From JAJAZB01 sp964244295 (GTDB lineage: Bacteria > Bacteroidota > Bacteroidia > Cytophagales > Spirosomataceae), in contig CAXTIG010000024.1 of assembly GCA_964244295.1 (NCBI GenBank), positions 1-64,000 of the forward strand: a stretch of DNA of 64,000 bases. The letters run 5' to 3'. Below the pieces are notes generated by a model, which saw only the letters and a list, made by a program, of their open reading frames with translations, did no database searches and was not told the origin of the DNA. The position numbers and the translations under genes were made by a program. Within the stretch, counting starts at the first letter, position 1. Every line of letters starts with the position of its first letter. Positions 53,145 to 61,626 of the stretch are shown here, one piece after another.

Positions 53145-54386
53145 ATGAAACTGCTCCTCAACGCTTTTTTCCTTTTTTCCTTCCTGCTCAGTCAGCAACC
53201 CGCCGCCGCCCAGTGGTGGAAAGAAGCCGCCGACCGCGAAAAAGAACGCTCCGGCGGCCTGTTGCTCAAAAGCATGGAAGTGCAGCACGACGCGACCGTG
53301 GCCGTCAACGCCATGTACAACTTCGATTTTGCCGAGGCCGACCGCGAATTCCGTTGGTTGCAGGCCAAGTACCCTAACCATCCCCTTCCCTATTTTCTCT
53401 TCGGTTTGGCTGAATGGTGGAAAATCGTTCCGAACTCCGACAACGCCATGTACGACGACAAATGCCTGAACTACATGGATCAGGCCATCGAAAGGGCGGA
53501 AAAAATGGTCGATCAGAACGACGACGACGTGGAAGCCGCCTTTTTTCTGGCCGCTTCTTACGCGTTCAAAGGTCGGCTCTACGCCGAGCGGAAGAAATGG
53601 ACGAAGGCCGCCTTTGCCGGGAAAAGCTCCCTGAAGTACCTCGAAAAATCGAAGAACCACCCGGAGTTTAGCCCCGAATTGCAATTCGGCGATGGCTTAT
53701 ACAACTACTACGTGGAGTGGATTCCGGCCAATTACCCGGCGCTGAAGCCCATCCTCTGGTTTTTCAGTAACGGCAACAAAGCCGAAGGTATCAAGCAGTT
53801 GGAAAACGTGTCGAGCAACGCCTTTTACACCCGCACCGAGGCGCAGTATTTCCTGCTTCAGATTTACAGCATGGAAAACCAGCACGAAAAGGCCTACCAA
53901 CTCGCCAAATACCTCAACCAGAGTTACCCCAACAATCCGTTTTTCGACCGGTATTTCGCCCGCACCGCCTTCGTGACGGGCCGCATCACTGAGGCCGAAG
54001 CCGCCGCCGAGCGCATCCTGAAGCGCATCGATGCCAAACAAACCGGCTACGAACCCATCAGCGGACGCTACGCCAGTTTTATTCTGGCCTACTACCACCA
54101 GTTTGTCCACCGGAATTTTGCGCTGGCGAAGGAGAATTACCGCAAAGCCATTGCCTTCGCCGAGCAAACGGGCGCGAAAAACTCAGGCTACCACGTGTCG
54201 TCGTGGCTCAACCTGGCTAAAATTGCCAGCGCCGAAGGGAATCTGGACGAAGCGAAGGGGTACTACGAAAAAGTGCTGGAATCGGCGGACAAGAAATCCA
54301 GTCAGCGGGAAGAAGCCAAAAAAGCCCTTGACGAGCTGCGCAAAAAAGAAAAAGCCCTCCGCAAGGAGCAGCGGAAGGCGAAGTAG
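53145..54386 (+). CDS. TPR-repeat secreted protein
   Basis: A 413-residue protein with a signal peptide (LLNAFFLFSFLLSQQPAAAQ) and multiple tetratricopeptide-like helix pairs, e.g. about residues 55-90 and 330-400 (GNLDEAKGYYEKVLESAD). The C-terminal 30 residues are Lys/Glu-rich. The partner is unknown. Confidence 0.8.
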   Translation: MKLLLNAFFLFSFLLSQQPAAAQWWKEAADREKERSGGLLLKSMEVQHDATVAVNAMYNFDFAEADREFRWLQAKYPNHPLPYFLFGLAEWWKIVPNSDNAMYDDKCLNYMDQAIERAEKMVDQNDDDVEAAFFLAASYAFKGRLYAERKKWTKAAFAGKSSLKYLEKSKNHPEFSPELQFGDGLYNYYVEWIPANYPALKPILWFFSNGNKAEGIKQLENVSSNAFYTRTEAQYFLLQIYSMENQHEKAYQLAKYLNQSYPNNPFFDRYFARTAFVTGRITEAEAAAERILKRIDAKQTGYEPISGRYASFILAYYHQFVHRNFALAKENYRKAIAFAEQTGAKNSGYHVSSWLNLAKIASAEGNLDEAKGYYEKVLESADKKSSQREEAKKALDELRKKEKALRKEQRKAK

Positions 54387-54387
54387 A

Positions 54388-54467
54388 AAGTTTCCAGTTT
54401 TCGGTTTAGAGTTTACCGTTCCTGCGGTTTTATCAACTGTAAACTCTAAACCGAAAACTGGAAACTT
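54388..54467. repeat. perfect 28-bp palindrome
   Basis: Arms 54388-54415 and 54440-54467 are exact reverse complements, made of GTTTCCAGTTTTCGGTTTAGAG words. It lies between convergent TPR and Lrp genes and abuts both stop codons. Confidence 0.9.
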
Positions 54468-54468
54468 C

Positions 54469-54939
54469 TCAAGGTATCGGCAGCACCTTGCTTTCCTTGA
54501 AGGTCGAGAGGATGACCATCGTGCGGGTGTTGGCGACCTCGTCGATTTCGTTGATTTTTTCCAACATCAGCTTCTGGTACGAGGAAATGTCGCGGGCGAT
54601 GATTTTCAGCAGAAAATCGCTGTCGCCTGTTACGTGGTGGCATTCGATCACTTCGGGGATTTGGTTGATATGCTCCACGAAGGCTTCGGTCACTTGTTTT
54701 TTGTGGCCCACCAGCGACACCTGTACGAAGGTGGTGACGCCCAGGCCCACTTTTTCGCGGTCGAGCTGGGCGTGGTAGCTTTGGATAATGCCCGACGTTT
54801 CGAGTTTTTTGACTCGTTCCAGAGTGGGGGCGGGTGAGAGGCCGATTTCCTTGGAAAGTTGGGCGTTGGTGATCTTGGCGTTGGACTGAAGAATTTCCAG
54901 GACTTTGTGGTCGATCTGGTCGAGTTTACTGGCGCTCAT
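54469..54939 (-). CDS. Lrp/AsnC-family regulator
   Basis: A 156-residue regulator with a helix-turn-helix (LQSNAKITNAQLSKEIGLSP, PTLERVKKLETSG) and RAM domain (C-terminal half). The start at 54939 (MSASKLDQ) fits the family; the longer frame to 54996 adds unrelated residues. Its effector could be an amino acid. Confidence 0.85.
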   Translation of the reverse strand: MSASKLDQIDHKVLEILQSNAKITNAQLSKEIGLSPAPTLERVKKLETSGIIQSYHAQLDREKVGLGVTTFVQVSLVGHKKQVTEAFVEHINQIPEVIECHHVTGDSDFLLKIIARDISSYQKLMLEKINEIDEVANTRTMVILSTFKESKVLPIP

Positions 54940-55157
54940 GGGCTGCATTGCGGCTGAAAAATAATATTTGGCGTTTGCCGGGAGAGATGAGGGCAAATTT
55001 CCAAAAAGTATGGAGAAAGCCCTACTCCGTAAAATAAAATTTTTGTTACGCGCCCAAATACCACAGAAGCGGCGGCAGATTCAATCGTTTGGGAAACAAA
55101 CGATTACAGACTCTTTCTGGGTAAACTAGTCATTTCAAACTTTTTTACCGACGCTAA

Positions 55158-55189
55158 TTTGGCAAAGGCGGGCGCATCCTGCATATTTG
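55158..55189 (+). promoter_or_regulatory. promoter of the tRNA-Val operon
   Basis: TTTG at 55158-55161 and CATATTTG at 55182-55189, close to the TAnnTTTG -7 element, with about 20 bases between, 63 bases before the first tRNA-like segment. Confidence 0.5.
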
Positions 55190-55251
55190 CAGTCCCAAAA
55201 ACGACCCGGTCTGCATCAGAATACGCTCGGTTCAGATTTGAAACAGACATT

Positions 55252-55300
55252 GGGACTCTTAGCTCAGTTGGTTCAGAGCATCCCGGTTGAGACTGGGAAA
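55252..55300 (+). pseudogene. broken tRNA-Val (5' half only)
   Basis: GGGACTCTTAGCTCAGTTGG and GTTCAGAGCA repeat the acceptor and D-arm of the intact tRNA-Val at 55353. The anticodon region then differs, and no T-arm or 3' acceptor follows. It looks like a duplicated tRNA that was broken by deletion or recombination. Confidence 0.6.
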
Positions 55301-55352
55301 GTCGGGTCGTCGGGTCGGGTTCGTGGCTTAGTTGAAGAATCCTAAATTAGTG

Positions 55353-55427
55353 GGGCTCTTAGCTCAGTTGGTTCAGAGCACCTGCCTTACAAGCAGGGGG
55401 TCGTAGGTTCGAATCCTACAGGGCCCA
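55353..55427 (+). tRNA. tRNA-Val(TAC)
   Basis: 75 bases: acceptor GGGCTCT pairs with AGGGCCC (one G-T pair), D-arm, anticodon arm CCTGC-CTTACAA-GCAGG with anticodon TAC, T-arm GTAGG-TTCGAAT-CCTAC, discriminator A. CCA is not encoded. Confidence 0.95.
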
Positions 55428-55442
55428 CAGAAAAGTCAAGTA

Positions 55443-55517
55443 GGGATCATAGCTCAGTTGGTTTAGAGCGCTTGCTTCACACGCAAGAGGTCACAGGTTC
55501 GAATCCTGTTGGTCCCA
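55443..55517 (+). tRNA. tRNA-Val(CAC)
   Basis: 75 bases: acceptor GGGATCA pairs with TGGTCCC, anticodon arm CTTGC-TTCACAC-GCAAG with anticodon CAC, T-arm ACAGG-TTCGAAT-CCTGT, discriminator A. It is 15 bases after tRNA-Val(TAC) and probably in the same transcript. Confidence 0.9.
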
Positions 55518-55540
55518 CTTAGGTAACATCTTCCGCGTAC

Positions 55541-55577
55541 AAACCCCTCAAAACGGCTCGTTTTGAGGGGTTTTTGA
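55541..55577 (+). terminator. tRNA-Val operon terminator
   Basis: Perfect 14-bp arms AAACCCCTCAAAAC and GTTTTGAGGGGTTT around GGCTC, then a short T run. Confidence 0.9.
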
Positions 55578-55962
55578 TTTTAGACCTACTTAACCCTACC
55601 TGTACCATCAAAACCTCTTGTGGGCTTCGCTACAACAAGCGTCGGATGGGGAAGGCTATTTTCAGGTTCATACCTACGGAGAAAACCGAAACGGGAGACA
55701 GGAATTTTGTTTGCTACATCTGCCCAAACACGCCAATCAGGCCCGTAATACGGTAAGTAAGTTGACGCGGTTTCAGTCAACTTTTTCTGGACGAGACAAA
55801 CGTGGATTCCCAGGGTAAATCTTCATCCATTGGTTGGAGGTGAAACCACGGATTCGCCGCTAAACTTGCGTGGCTCCGCTTGAAACGTACCCGACTCTGC
55901 TTACATTCACCGAGCAAATTCGATTTACCAGCCTCTTCACCCGTCGTTCCTCTTTTACGCAC
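55578..55962 (+). other. intergenic with a possible gene remnant
   Basis: An open stretch from about 55618 reads GYFQVHTYGENRNGRQEFCL, then LPKHANQARNTVSK, and stops near 55818. It has coding-like composition but no good start or recognisable family, so it may be the remnant of an integrated element beside the tRNA genes. Otherwise the region carries the promoter area of the next gene. Confidence 0.3.
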
Positions 55963-57075
55963 ATGAAAAAAATAAGTTCTCTTCTCGCCGTGGGCTTTAC
56001 CGGGCTTTTATTCCTGGCGACGACCCCCCGCCCGGTCGCTAATCCGTATGGATTTGTCACCGGAACCCCCAACCTCAAATCCATTCAGGCCTTGACCTTT
56101 GGCCCCGAGGGAGTCTTGTTCATCGGCGACGGTCGAAGCGCCGCTATTGTTGCCATCGACACCAAAGATGCCGCCCTGGTCGAAAAGCCAAACCCGGTGG
56201 AAATCAAGAACCTTGATCAGCAGATCGCGGCGCTGTTGGGCACGGAGGTGAAGAACATCACCATTCAGGACGTGGCCGTCAATCCAGTATCCAAACGGGT
56301 GTACTGTGCCGTCCAGCACAGCGACGGTACGCCGGTTTTACTCCGGATCGAGGGCGATAAAATCGCCGCCGTACCCTTGAAAGACATTCCGTTTTCCACC
56401 CTGGCGCTGACCAACGTTCCTTCCGAAGAAGCCAAAGACCGCCGGGGAGAGTCCCAGCGCGTGGCGGCCATTTCCGATATGGGCTACGCCGATGGGAAGG
56501 TTCTGGTCAGTGGGTTATCGAATCAGGAATTCGGTTCGACCTTCCGCAGCATTCCCTTTCCCTTCACCGCAATCCAGGATCAGGCCTCGCTCGAAATCTA
56601 CCATGCGGCCCACGGTAAGTACGAAACGATGGCTCCCATCAAGACCTTTACGACGACCGAAATCAAGGGTAAAAAATACCTGGTGGCTAGCTATACCTGT
56701 ACTCCCCTGGTCTTGTTTCCCCTCGAAGAGTTAAAGCCCGGAAGCCACGTGAAAGGAAGAACCGTCGCCGAAATGGGAAGTGGAAATTCCCCGCTGGATA
56801 TCGTCACGATGAAAAAAGGCAATGAATCCTTTTTAATCATGGCCAATTCCAGCCGTCCGGTCTTTAAAGTAAAACACAAAAATTTAGAGAACTACCAAGG
56901 ATCGCTGACCACTCCGGTCGAAGAAAACTTTGCTACCGCCGGGGTGGAATTTGTTTCCCTGCCTTTGACCAACGTGATTCAGTTGGATAAACTCGACGAT
57001 ACCCGCATGATTTTGCTCCAGCGTCGATCCAACGGCAGCCTCGACCTTTGGACTTCCAGTGAGCGGTTTTTATAA
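55963..57075 (+). CDS. secreted protein of unknown function, beta-propeller-like
   Basis: A 370-residue protein with a signal peptide (ISSLLAVGFTGLLFLATT). The repeated patterns GPEGVLFIGDGRSAAIVAID, YGFVTGTPNLKSIQALTF and MGSGNSPLDIVTM suggest a beta-propeller. There is no family assignment. Its last bases overlap the next gene, so both are probably translated together. Confidence 0.6.
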   Translation: MKKISSLLAVGFTGLLFLATTPRPVANPYGFVTGTPNLKSIQALTFGPEGVLFIGDGRSAAIVAIDTKDAALVEKPNPVEIKNLDQQIAALLGTEVKNITIQDVAVNPVSKRVYCAVQHSDGTPVLLRIEGDKIAAVPLKDIPFSTLALTNVPSEEAKDRRGESQRVAAISDMGYADGKVLVSGLSNQEFGSTFRSIPFPFTAIQDQASLEIYHAAHGKYETMAPIKTFTTTEIKGKKYLVASYTCTPLVLFPLEELKPGSHVKGRTVAEMGSGNSPLDIVTMKKGNESFLIMANSSRPVFKVKHKNLENYQGSLTTPVEENFATAGVEFVSLPLTNVIQLDKLDDTRMILLQRRSNGSLDLWTSSERFL

Positions 57076-58180
57076 GCCCCTCCGTCCCGGCTTGATCAGG
57101 GTACGCACGAGGTATCGCTTCCTTTTTTTCGGCTTCTGGCTTTTCTTGGCCTGCCACTACCCCAACAAGCCCGGCATCGCGATCCGCTGGCAGGGCCAGC
57201 GTGCAACCGGGATTTTCATTCCCAACCGGTTCATACCCCCCGGAGCGGCCGATTCACTGAACCAACTTCTATCGGTACGCTTAACCGGCAAAGAGACCGC
57301 CTTATTAGGCCACTACCGATTACTTGACGACGCGATCCTCTTCGAACCCCTGATTCCCCTCACCAGGGGGCTGCGCTACACAATCTGGTTGAGCACCAAG
57401 CGCCTGGGTGAACTGACCGTTCCTGCCTTGGCTCCGGGTGACCGGCCCACGTTGCGGGCCATTTATCCTTCCCAGGATTCACTGCCGGCTAATTTGCTAA
57501 AAATCTACCTGCATTTTTCCCGGCCCATGCAGGAAGGGCATTCTCAACGCTACGTTGCGTTGGTAAAAAATGAGAAAGACACCCTGCCCGGTGTCTTTCT
57601 GAATCTACAACCGGAGCTTTGGAATGCGGATCGAACCCTGCTTACGCTGTGGATGGATCCCGGACGAATCAAACGGGATCTGCACCCGAACCGACTTTTA
57701 GGGGCTCCCTTACAAACCGGCGTTCGGTATCAGGTGGTCGTTTCTGCCACCTGGCCCGATGAGCAGGGCGCAGCGCTGGCGCAGATCACAAAAAAAGCGT
57801 TTCTGACGGTTAATCGCGATAGTCTGTCCCCCAACCCGGCCCGCTGGACGATCCACCCTCCCCCAGCGGGTCGGGCGGATTCGTTGAACGTGGTTTTCGA
57901 CGAGGCGCTCGATTTTAGTTTATTGACGGAAACCCTGCGGGTACTTGATGAAGCCGGAAACCCGGTCAGGGGAGAATGGCAATTGGGCGATGAAGAAAAA
58001 CAGGGCTGGTTTAAACCGGATGCAGCCTGGAAGCCCGGTCGATACCGGCTACGGGTCGAAGGGCGACTGGAAGATCTGGCGGGTAATAACCTCAACCGCC
58101 CTTTCGATCGGGATGTAACGGGCAAGGCACCGACGGGAACGGCCCAGCCTTACGCCGAACGCTTTTTCAGCGTTCGATAG
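57059..58180 (+). CDS. secreted protein with Ig-like domains, unknown function
   Basis: A 373-residue protein. An N-terminal hydrophobic stretch with FGFWLFLACHYP suggests a lipoprotein (possible lipobox Cys at about residue 31). The middle and C-terminal parts show repeated LSTKRLGELTVPA and RYRLRVEGRLEDLAGNNL segments of Ig/bacterial invasin-like type. It starts with a GTG 17 bases inside the preceding gene. Confidence 0.6.
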   Translation: MSGFYKPLRPGLIRVRTRYRFLFFGFWLFLACHYPNKPGIAIRWQGQRATGIFIPNRFIPPGAADSLNQLLSVRLTGKETALLGHYRLLDDAILFEPLIPLTRGLRYTIWLSTKRLGELTVPALAPGDRPTLRAIYPSQDSLPANLLKIYLHFSRPMQEGHSQRYVALVKNEKDTLPGVFLNLQPELWNADRTLLTLWMDPGRIKRDLHPNRLLGAPLQTGVRYQVVVSATWPDEQGAALAQITKKAFLTVNRDSLSPNPARWTIHPPPAGRADSLNVVFDEALDFSLLTETLRVLDEAGNPVRGEWQLGDEEKQGWFKPDAAWKPGRYRLRVEGRLEDLAGNNLNRPFDRDVTGKAPTGTAQPYAERFFSVR

Positions 58181-58204
58181 GCAGAAGCACCACTGCACAG
58201 CTAC

Positions 58205-58612
58205 TTAATTCAGCGTCTTATTCACCTCCTCTTTTTTCCGCTGCCACTCGGCGGTGGCGTCGTATTTTTTCAGGTCTTTCGCTTGCTTTCCCAAGCGGCG
58301 GCGTTGTTTTTCGAGGTCACGGCGCTGACGACTCAGGTCGCGCTCCTGTTTTTCCAGGTCGTCGATCCGGGTGTTGAGTTCGTTCATTTTGCCATCAATC
58401 TGGCTGACGAGTTGCTCGCGTTCGAGGTTGATCGTGCCACCGGGCGTAGCTAAAACCTGGGCACGGGCGGCTGAATCGGCGGGCAGGTACGCCGAGGCCG
58501 ACGGAGCCGGGTACGCGGTAGCGGCGGCGCTCGATGGGGCGGTGCGTTTCGAGCAGGCGGTTGTTACCAGCACAGCAGCCAGCAACAAACCCGGTAAGGT
58601 GTTGAATTTCAT
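58205..58612 (-). CDS. coiled-coil lipoprotein
   Basis: A 135-residue protein with signal peptide and lipobox TTAC (Cys about 20), an Ala/Ser/Pro linker and a coiled coil (about 65-130; LNTRIDDLEKQERDL, RRDLEKQRRRLGKQ). Function unknown. Confidence 0.7.
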   Translation of the reverse strand: MKFNTLPGLLLAAVLVTTACSKRTAPSSAAATAYPAPSASAYLPADSAARAQVLATPGGTINLEREQLVSQIDGKMNELNTRIDDLEKQERDLSRQRRDLEKQRRRLGKQAKDLKKYDATAEWQRKKEEVNKTLN

Positions 58613-58704
58613 GCTTGGAAGTCGTTTAAAGCGTCTGCCTGTAAACGGGCAGGCAGCCCGGCTGGTTTTCGTGGGAAAACCGTACGCTTAACTCCCTTAA
58701 ATTT

Positions 58705-59154
58705 TCATTCCCCGCCCTTCAGCACGTTCCACACCAAGTCGGCTTCGTAGCCTTTGCCAATGGCGTAGCGGGCGAGTTTCTGGCGGCGGGCGAAGGGTTC
58801 TTCGTCGGCGAGAGAAGCGGCTTTTTTGTCGAGCAACTCCTGCAAAGTCTGGCGGTAATCGTCAGCGTTGATTTCGGAAAGGCCCGCTTTCAGGGTGTGA
58901 CCGGAGAGGCCGCGCTGGCGGAGTTCCTGCTCGATCTTCACCCGGCCCCAGGATTTCACCCGAAACTTCCCCCCGGCAAAAGCCCGGGCGAAGCGTTCTT
59001 CGTTGAGAAATCCATCTTCGATGAGCCGGGCAATGATTTCTTCGGCTTCATCGCCCCACACGCCCCAATCGCGCAGGCGCTGGCGCACTTCCTGCTGGGT
59101 GCGTTCCTGGTACGCACAAAATGAAGCGGCTTTTTTGAGGGCAGGCGAATTCAT
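58705..59154 (-). CDS. recX: RecX family regulator
   Basis: A 149-residue RecX, which limits RecA activity. It has AYQERTQQEVRQRLRDWG, IARLIEDGFLNEERFARAFAGG and KFRVKSWGRVKIEQELRQRG. RecA itself is not in the window. Confidence 0.85.
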   Translation of the reverse strand: MNSPALKKAASFCAYQERTQQEVRQRLRDWGVWGDEAEEIIARLIEDGFLNEERFARAFAGGKFRVKSWGRVKIEQELRQRGLSGHTLKAGLSEINADDYRQTLQELLDKKAASLADEEPFARRQKLARYAIGKGYEADLVWNVLKGGE

Positions 59155-59156
59155 AA

Positions 59157-59261
59157 AAGTGGAAAGAGGACAGAGAAAAGAGGATAGCGTAAAGTTACAC
59201 TCCCCAATTTCTCTATCCTCTTTCCACTTTGCTCTCTACTCTTTTCTCTATCCTCTCTACT
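59157..59261. repeat. imperfect word-type palindrome after recX
   Basis: AAAGTGGAAAGAGGA (from 59157) pairs with TCCTCTTTCCACTTT (59217-59231). A further CTCTATCCTCTCTACTC closes it near 59261. It fills the gap between recX and the sugar transferase. Confidence 0.7.
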
Positions 59262-59267
59262 CTAGTT

Positions 59268-60287
59268 TCACCATCCCTTCTTGGTGATCACCGTCACGAT
59301 GGTTTCGAGCAGGATTTGGATTTCGAGCCGGACGCTCCAGTTTTTCACGTAGTACAGGTCGTACATAAGTTTTTGGCGGGCGTCGCGCATCCCCACTCCG
59401 TAGGGGTAGCGAATTTGGGCGTATCCGGTAATGCCGGGCTTGACCACGTGCCGACTGGCGTAGTGGGGAATGCACTCGTCGAAGGATTCGGTAAAAACCC
59501 GCCGTTCGGGTCGCGGCCCGATGATGGATAACTCGCCGCGCAGGACGTTAATCAACTGGGGGAGTTCGTCCATCCGGGTAGCCCGCATCGTGGCCCCGAA
59601 GGGGAACACCCGCTTGTCGTGACGGCTCGAAAAAGCCGCCCCGCCCGCTTCGGCATCGAGGCGCATGGAGCGAAATTTGAGGCAATTAAACTCGGCTTCG
59701 TCGCGCCCCAGGCGCGGTTGCTGGTAAAACACCGGCCCCGGCGACTCGACCCGGATGCGCCAGGCGCTGAGCAGCCACAGTGGCGAACTGACCACGAGCA
59801 TACTCGAAGCCACGGACAGGTCAAGGATTTTTTTGAACCACCGCTGCGCAAGCCCGAAGGAGCGCAGGGCTTCCGGGGCAAGGCCACTTTCTTCGAATGA
59901 TTCGGGAATATAGATTTTTCGCAAGTGCCGTTCGCAGAAGTCATACACCGTACTGACTTCGATGGATTTACTCAGGCGCACGACCAGTTCGTACACCACG
60001 TGGTGCTGCCGGTCGTACTGCGGATTGGTGACGAGGTGGATACGGCGGTACTTGCGCATCAAGGGCCGCACGGCCTCGTTAAGGCGGTAGCTGTCGGAAA
60101 TGGCACGGGGTATGAGAATAATTTCCCCGAACCGGCGAAGCAGTCGCCGGAGGTCGCCTTTGTTAAGAAAGTAATCGTACCCGGTAATGATGAGCACACT
60201 TTTGCTCTGCGCACGCAGATTCCGGATTCGATGCGTCACTCCCTGAAGGGATGTATCGGACGAGGTGGGATTAAAAATGGTACTCAT
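59268..60287 (-). CDS. exopolysaccharide initiating sugar transferase
   Basis: A 339-residue protein. The N-terminal half is a predicted nucleotide-binding/regulatory part (SVLIITGYDYFLNKGDLRR); the C-terminal half is the PF02397 sugar-1-phosphate transferase with a single membrane helix (ASSMLVVSSPLWLLSAW), PGPVFYQQPRLGRDEAEF, FRSM and DELPQLINVLRGELS. The family moves a sugar phosphate to undecaprenyl phosphate. Confidence 0.85.
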   Translation of the reverse strand: MSTIFNPTSSDTSLQGVTHRIRNLRAQSKSVLIITGYDYFLNKGDLRRLLRRFGEIILIPRAISDSYRLNEAVRPLMRKYRRIHLVTNPQYDRQHHVVYELVVRLSKSIEVSTVYDFCERHLRKIYIPESFEESGLAPEALRSFGLAQRWFKKILDLSVASSMLVVSSPLWLLSAWRIRVESPGPVFYQQPRLGRDEAEFNCLKFRSMRLDAEAGGAAFSSRHDKRVFPFGATMRATRMDELPQLINVLRGELSIIGPRPERRVFTESFDECIPHYASRHVVKPGITGYAQIRYPYGVGMRDARQKLMYDLYYVKNWSVRLEIQILLETIVTVITKKGW

Positions 60288-60672
60288 AATGGATGGAGGG
60301 AAATACTCACCCTGCCAGGCGCTGGAACGGCTACGGCTTCAACTTCCTCATTTTCAACGGCACTCCGGGTCATTCCAGTCGATGGCTGGGGAAGGACACT
60401 ACAATAATAGCAATTGTGTAATTGCCGAATGGTAGTTCAAGTCGTAGGATTGACGAAAAATAGAAATATTCTCCTCTAACCGCCAGCGCTCGTCCCTGTA
60501 AAATTTTGAAAACAAGGGAATTAGCTCCAAAATCGCCGTAAACTAAATTTTATCGAAAAAGTTGCCGGATACCTACCCGGCGGAGCACTGAGTCGAGGCG
60601 TTTCCTCAAAAAAACGGCCCGTGCTCCATTTCCTCCTATCTTTGCCCGGCCAACCCTTAACCTTCTGTTTCC
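60288..60672. other. intergenic, divergent promoter region
   Basis: 385 bases between the sugar transferase and the epimerase, with no supported gene. It contains TATCTTTG (60637-60644), a good TAnnTTTG -7 box, 29 bases before the epimerase start. A -33 box is not clear. Confidence 0.5.
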
Positions 60673-61626
60673 ATGCGTGTTCTCGTCACGGGCGGGGCCG
60701 GTTTCATCGGGAGTCACCTCTGCGATGCCTTGCTGACCGACGAACGTTTCCGCCTAACGGTACTCGATAACCTCAGCCTGGGGTGCCGCGCCAACCTGAC
60801 CCAACTTGTCGGCCACGAGCGGTTCCGGTTCGTTCAAGGCGACGTGCTTGACGAAACCCGCCTCGATGAACTTTTCGCGGAAACTGCCTTCGACGTGGTG
60901 TTTCACCTGGCCGCCAATTCCGACATCGCCCAGAGCCACAACAATCCTGCCGTAGATTTCGACAATACCTTCCTGACCACCTACCGCGTGCTCGACGCCA
61001 TGCGCCGCCACGGGGTCAAGCAACTGGTGTTTGCCTCTACCTCGGCCATTTACGGCGCGGCCACCGGGGCGTTGCACGAATCCTACGGACCGCTGTTTCC
61101 GGTGTCGCATTACGGGGCGGGGAAGCTGGCTTCGGAAGCGTTTATCTCTTCGTTTGCCGAAAATTACGGCATTCAAACCTGGATCGTCCGTTTCCCCAAC
61201 GTAGTGGGCGAACGCACCACGCACGGGGTGATTTTTGATTTTCTGCGAAAAATCCGGCAAAATGCCGACGTGCTCGAAGTCCTCGGCGACGGCCAGCAAC
61301 ACAAGCCCTACGTGTACGTGAAGGATTTGGTCGAGGCGATTTTGTTCGTTTGGAAAAAGAGCACCGACCGCCTCAACTGCTTCAACATCGGTGTCGAAAG
61401 CCGCACCCGCGTGGCCGACATCGCCCGGATTTTGCTCGAAGAATTGGGCCAAGCGCGCAAAATCCACTACACCGGCGGCAGCCGGGGCTGGGTGGGCGAC
61501 GTACCCGAATTCCGCTACGACCTGGCCAAAATCCACGCGCTGGGTTGGCACGCCCGGCTCACGTCGGACGAGGCCGTGCGCACGGCCATCCGGCGAATTC
61601 TAGAAACCGAAGCGACTCCGGCATGA
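60673..61626 (+). CDS. NAD-dependent epimerase/dehydratase
   Basis: A 317-residue extended SDR with VTGGAGFIGSHL, FASTSAIYG, YGAGKLASEAF (catalytic Tyr-x3-Lys region) and the C-terminal RGWVGDVPEF. Related to UDP-glucose 4-epimerase or heptose/deoxysugar epimerases. It overlaps the next gene by 4 bases (ATGA). Confidence 0.85.
   Translation: MRVLVTGGAGFIGSHLCDALLTDERFRLTVLDNLSLGCRANLTQLVGHERFRFVQGDVLDETRLDELFAETAFDVVFHLAANSDIAQSHNNPAVDFDNTFLTTYRVLDAMRRHGVKQLVFASTSAIYGAATGALHESYGPLFPVSHYGAGKLASEAFISSFAENYGIQTWIVRFPNVVGERTTHGVIFDFLRKIRQNADVLEVLGDGQQHKPYVYVKDLVEAILFVWKKSTDRLNCFNIGVESRTRVADIARILLEELGQARKIHYTGGSRGWVGDVPEFRYDLAKIHALGWHARLTSDEAVRTAIRRILETEATPA

Noticed and set aside
55252..55325. 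A third tRNA gene
   Set aside because: Lacks a T-arm and a 3' acceptor strand that pair with the 5' end.
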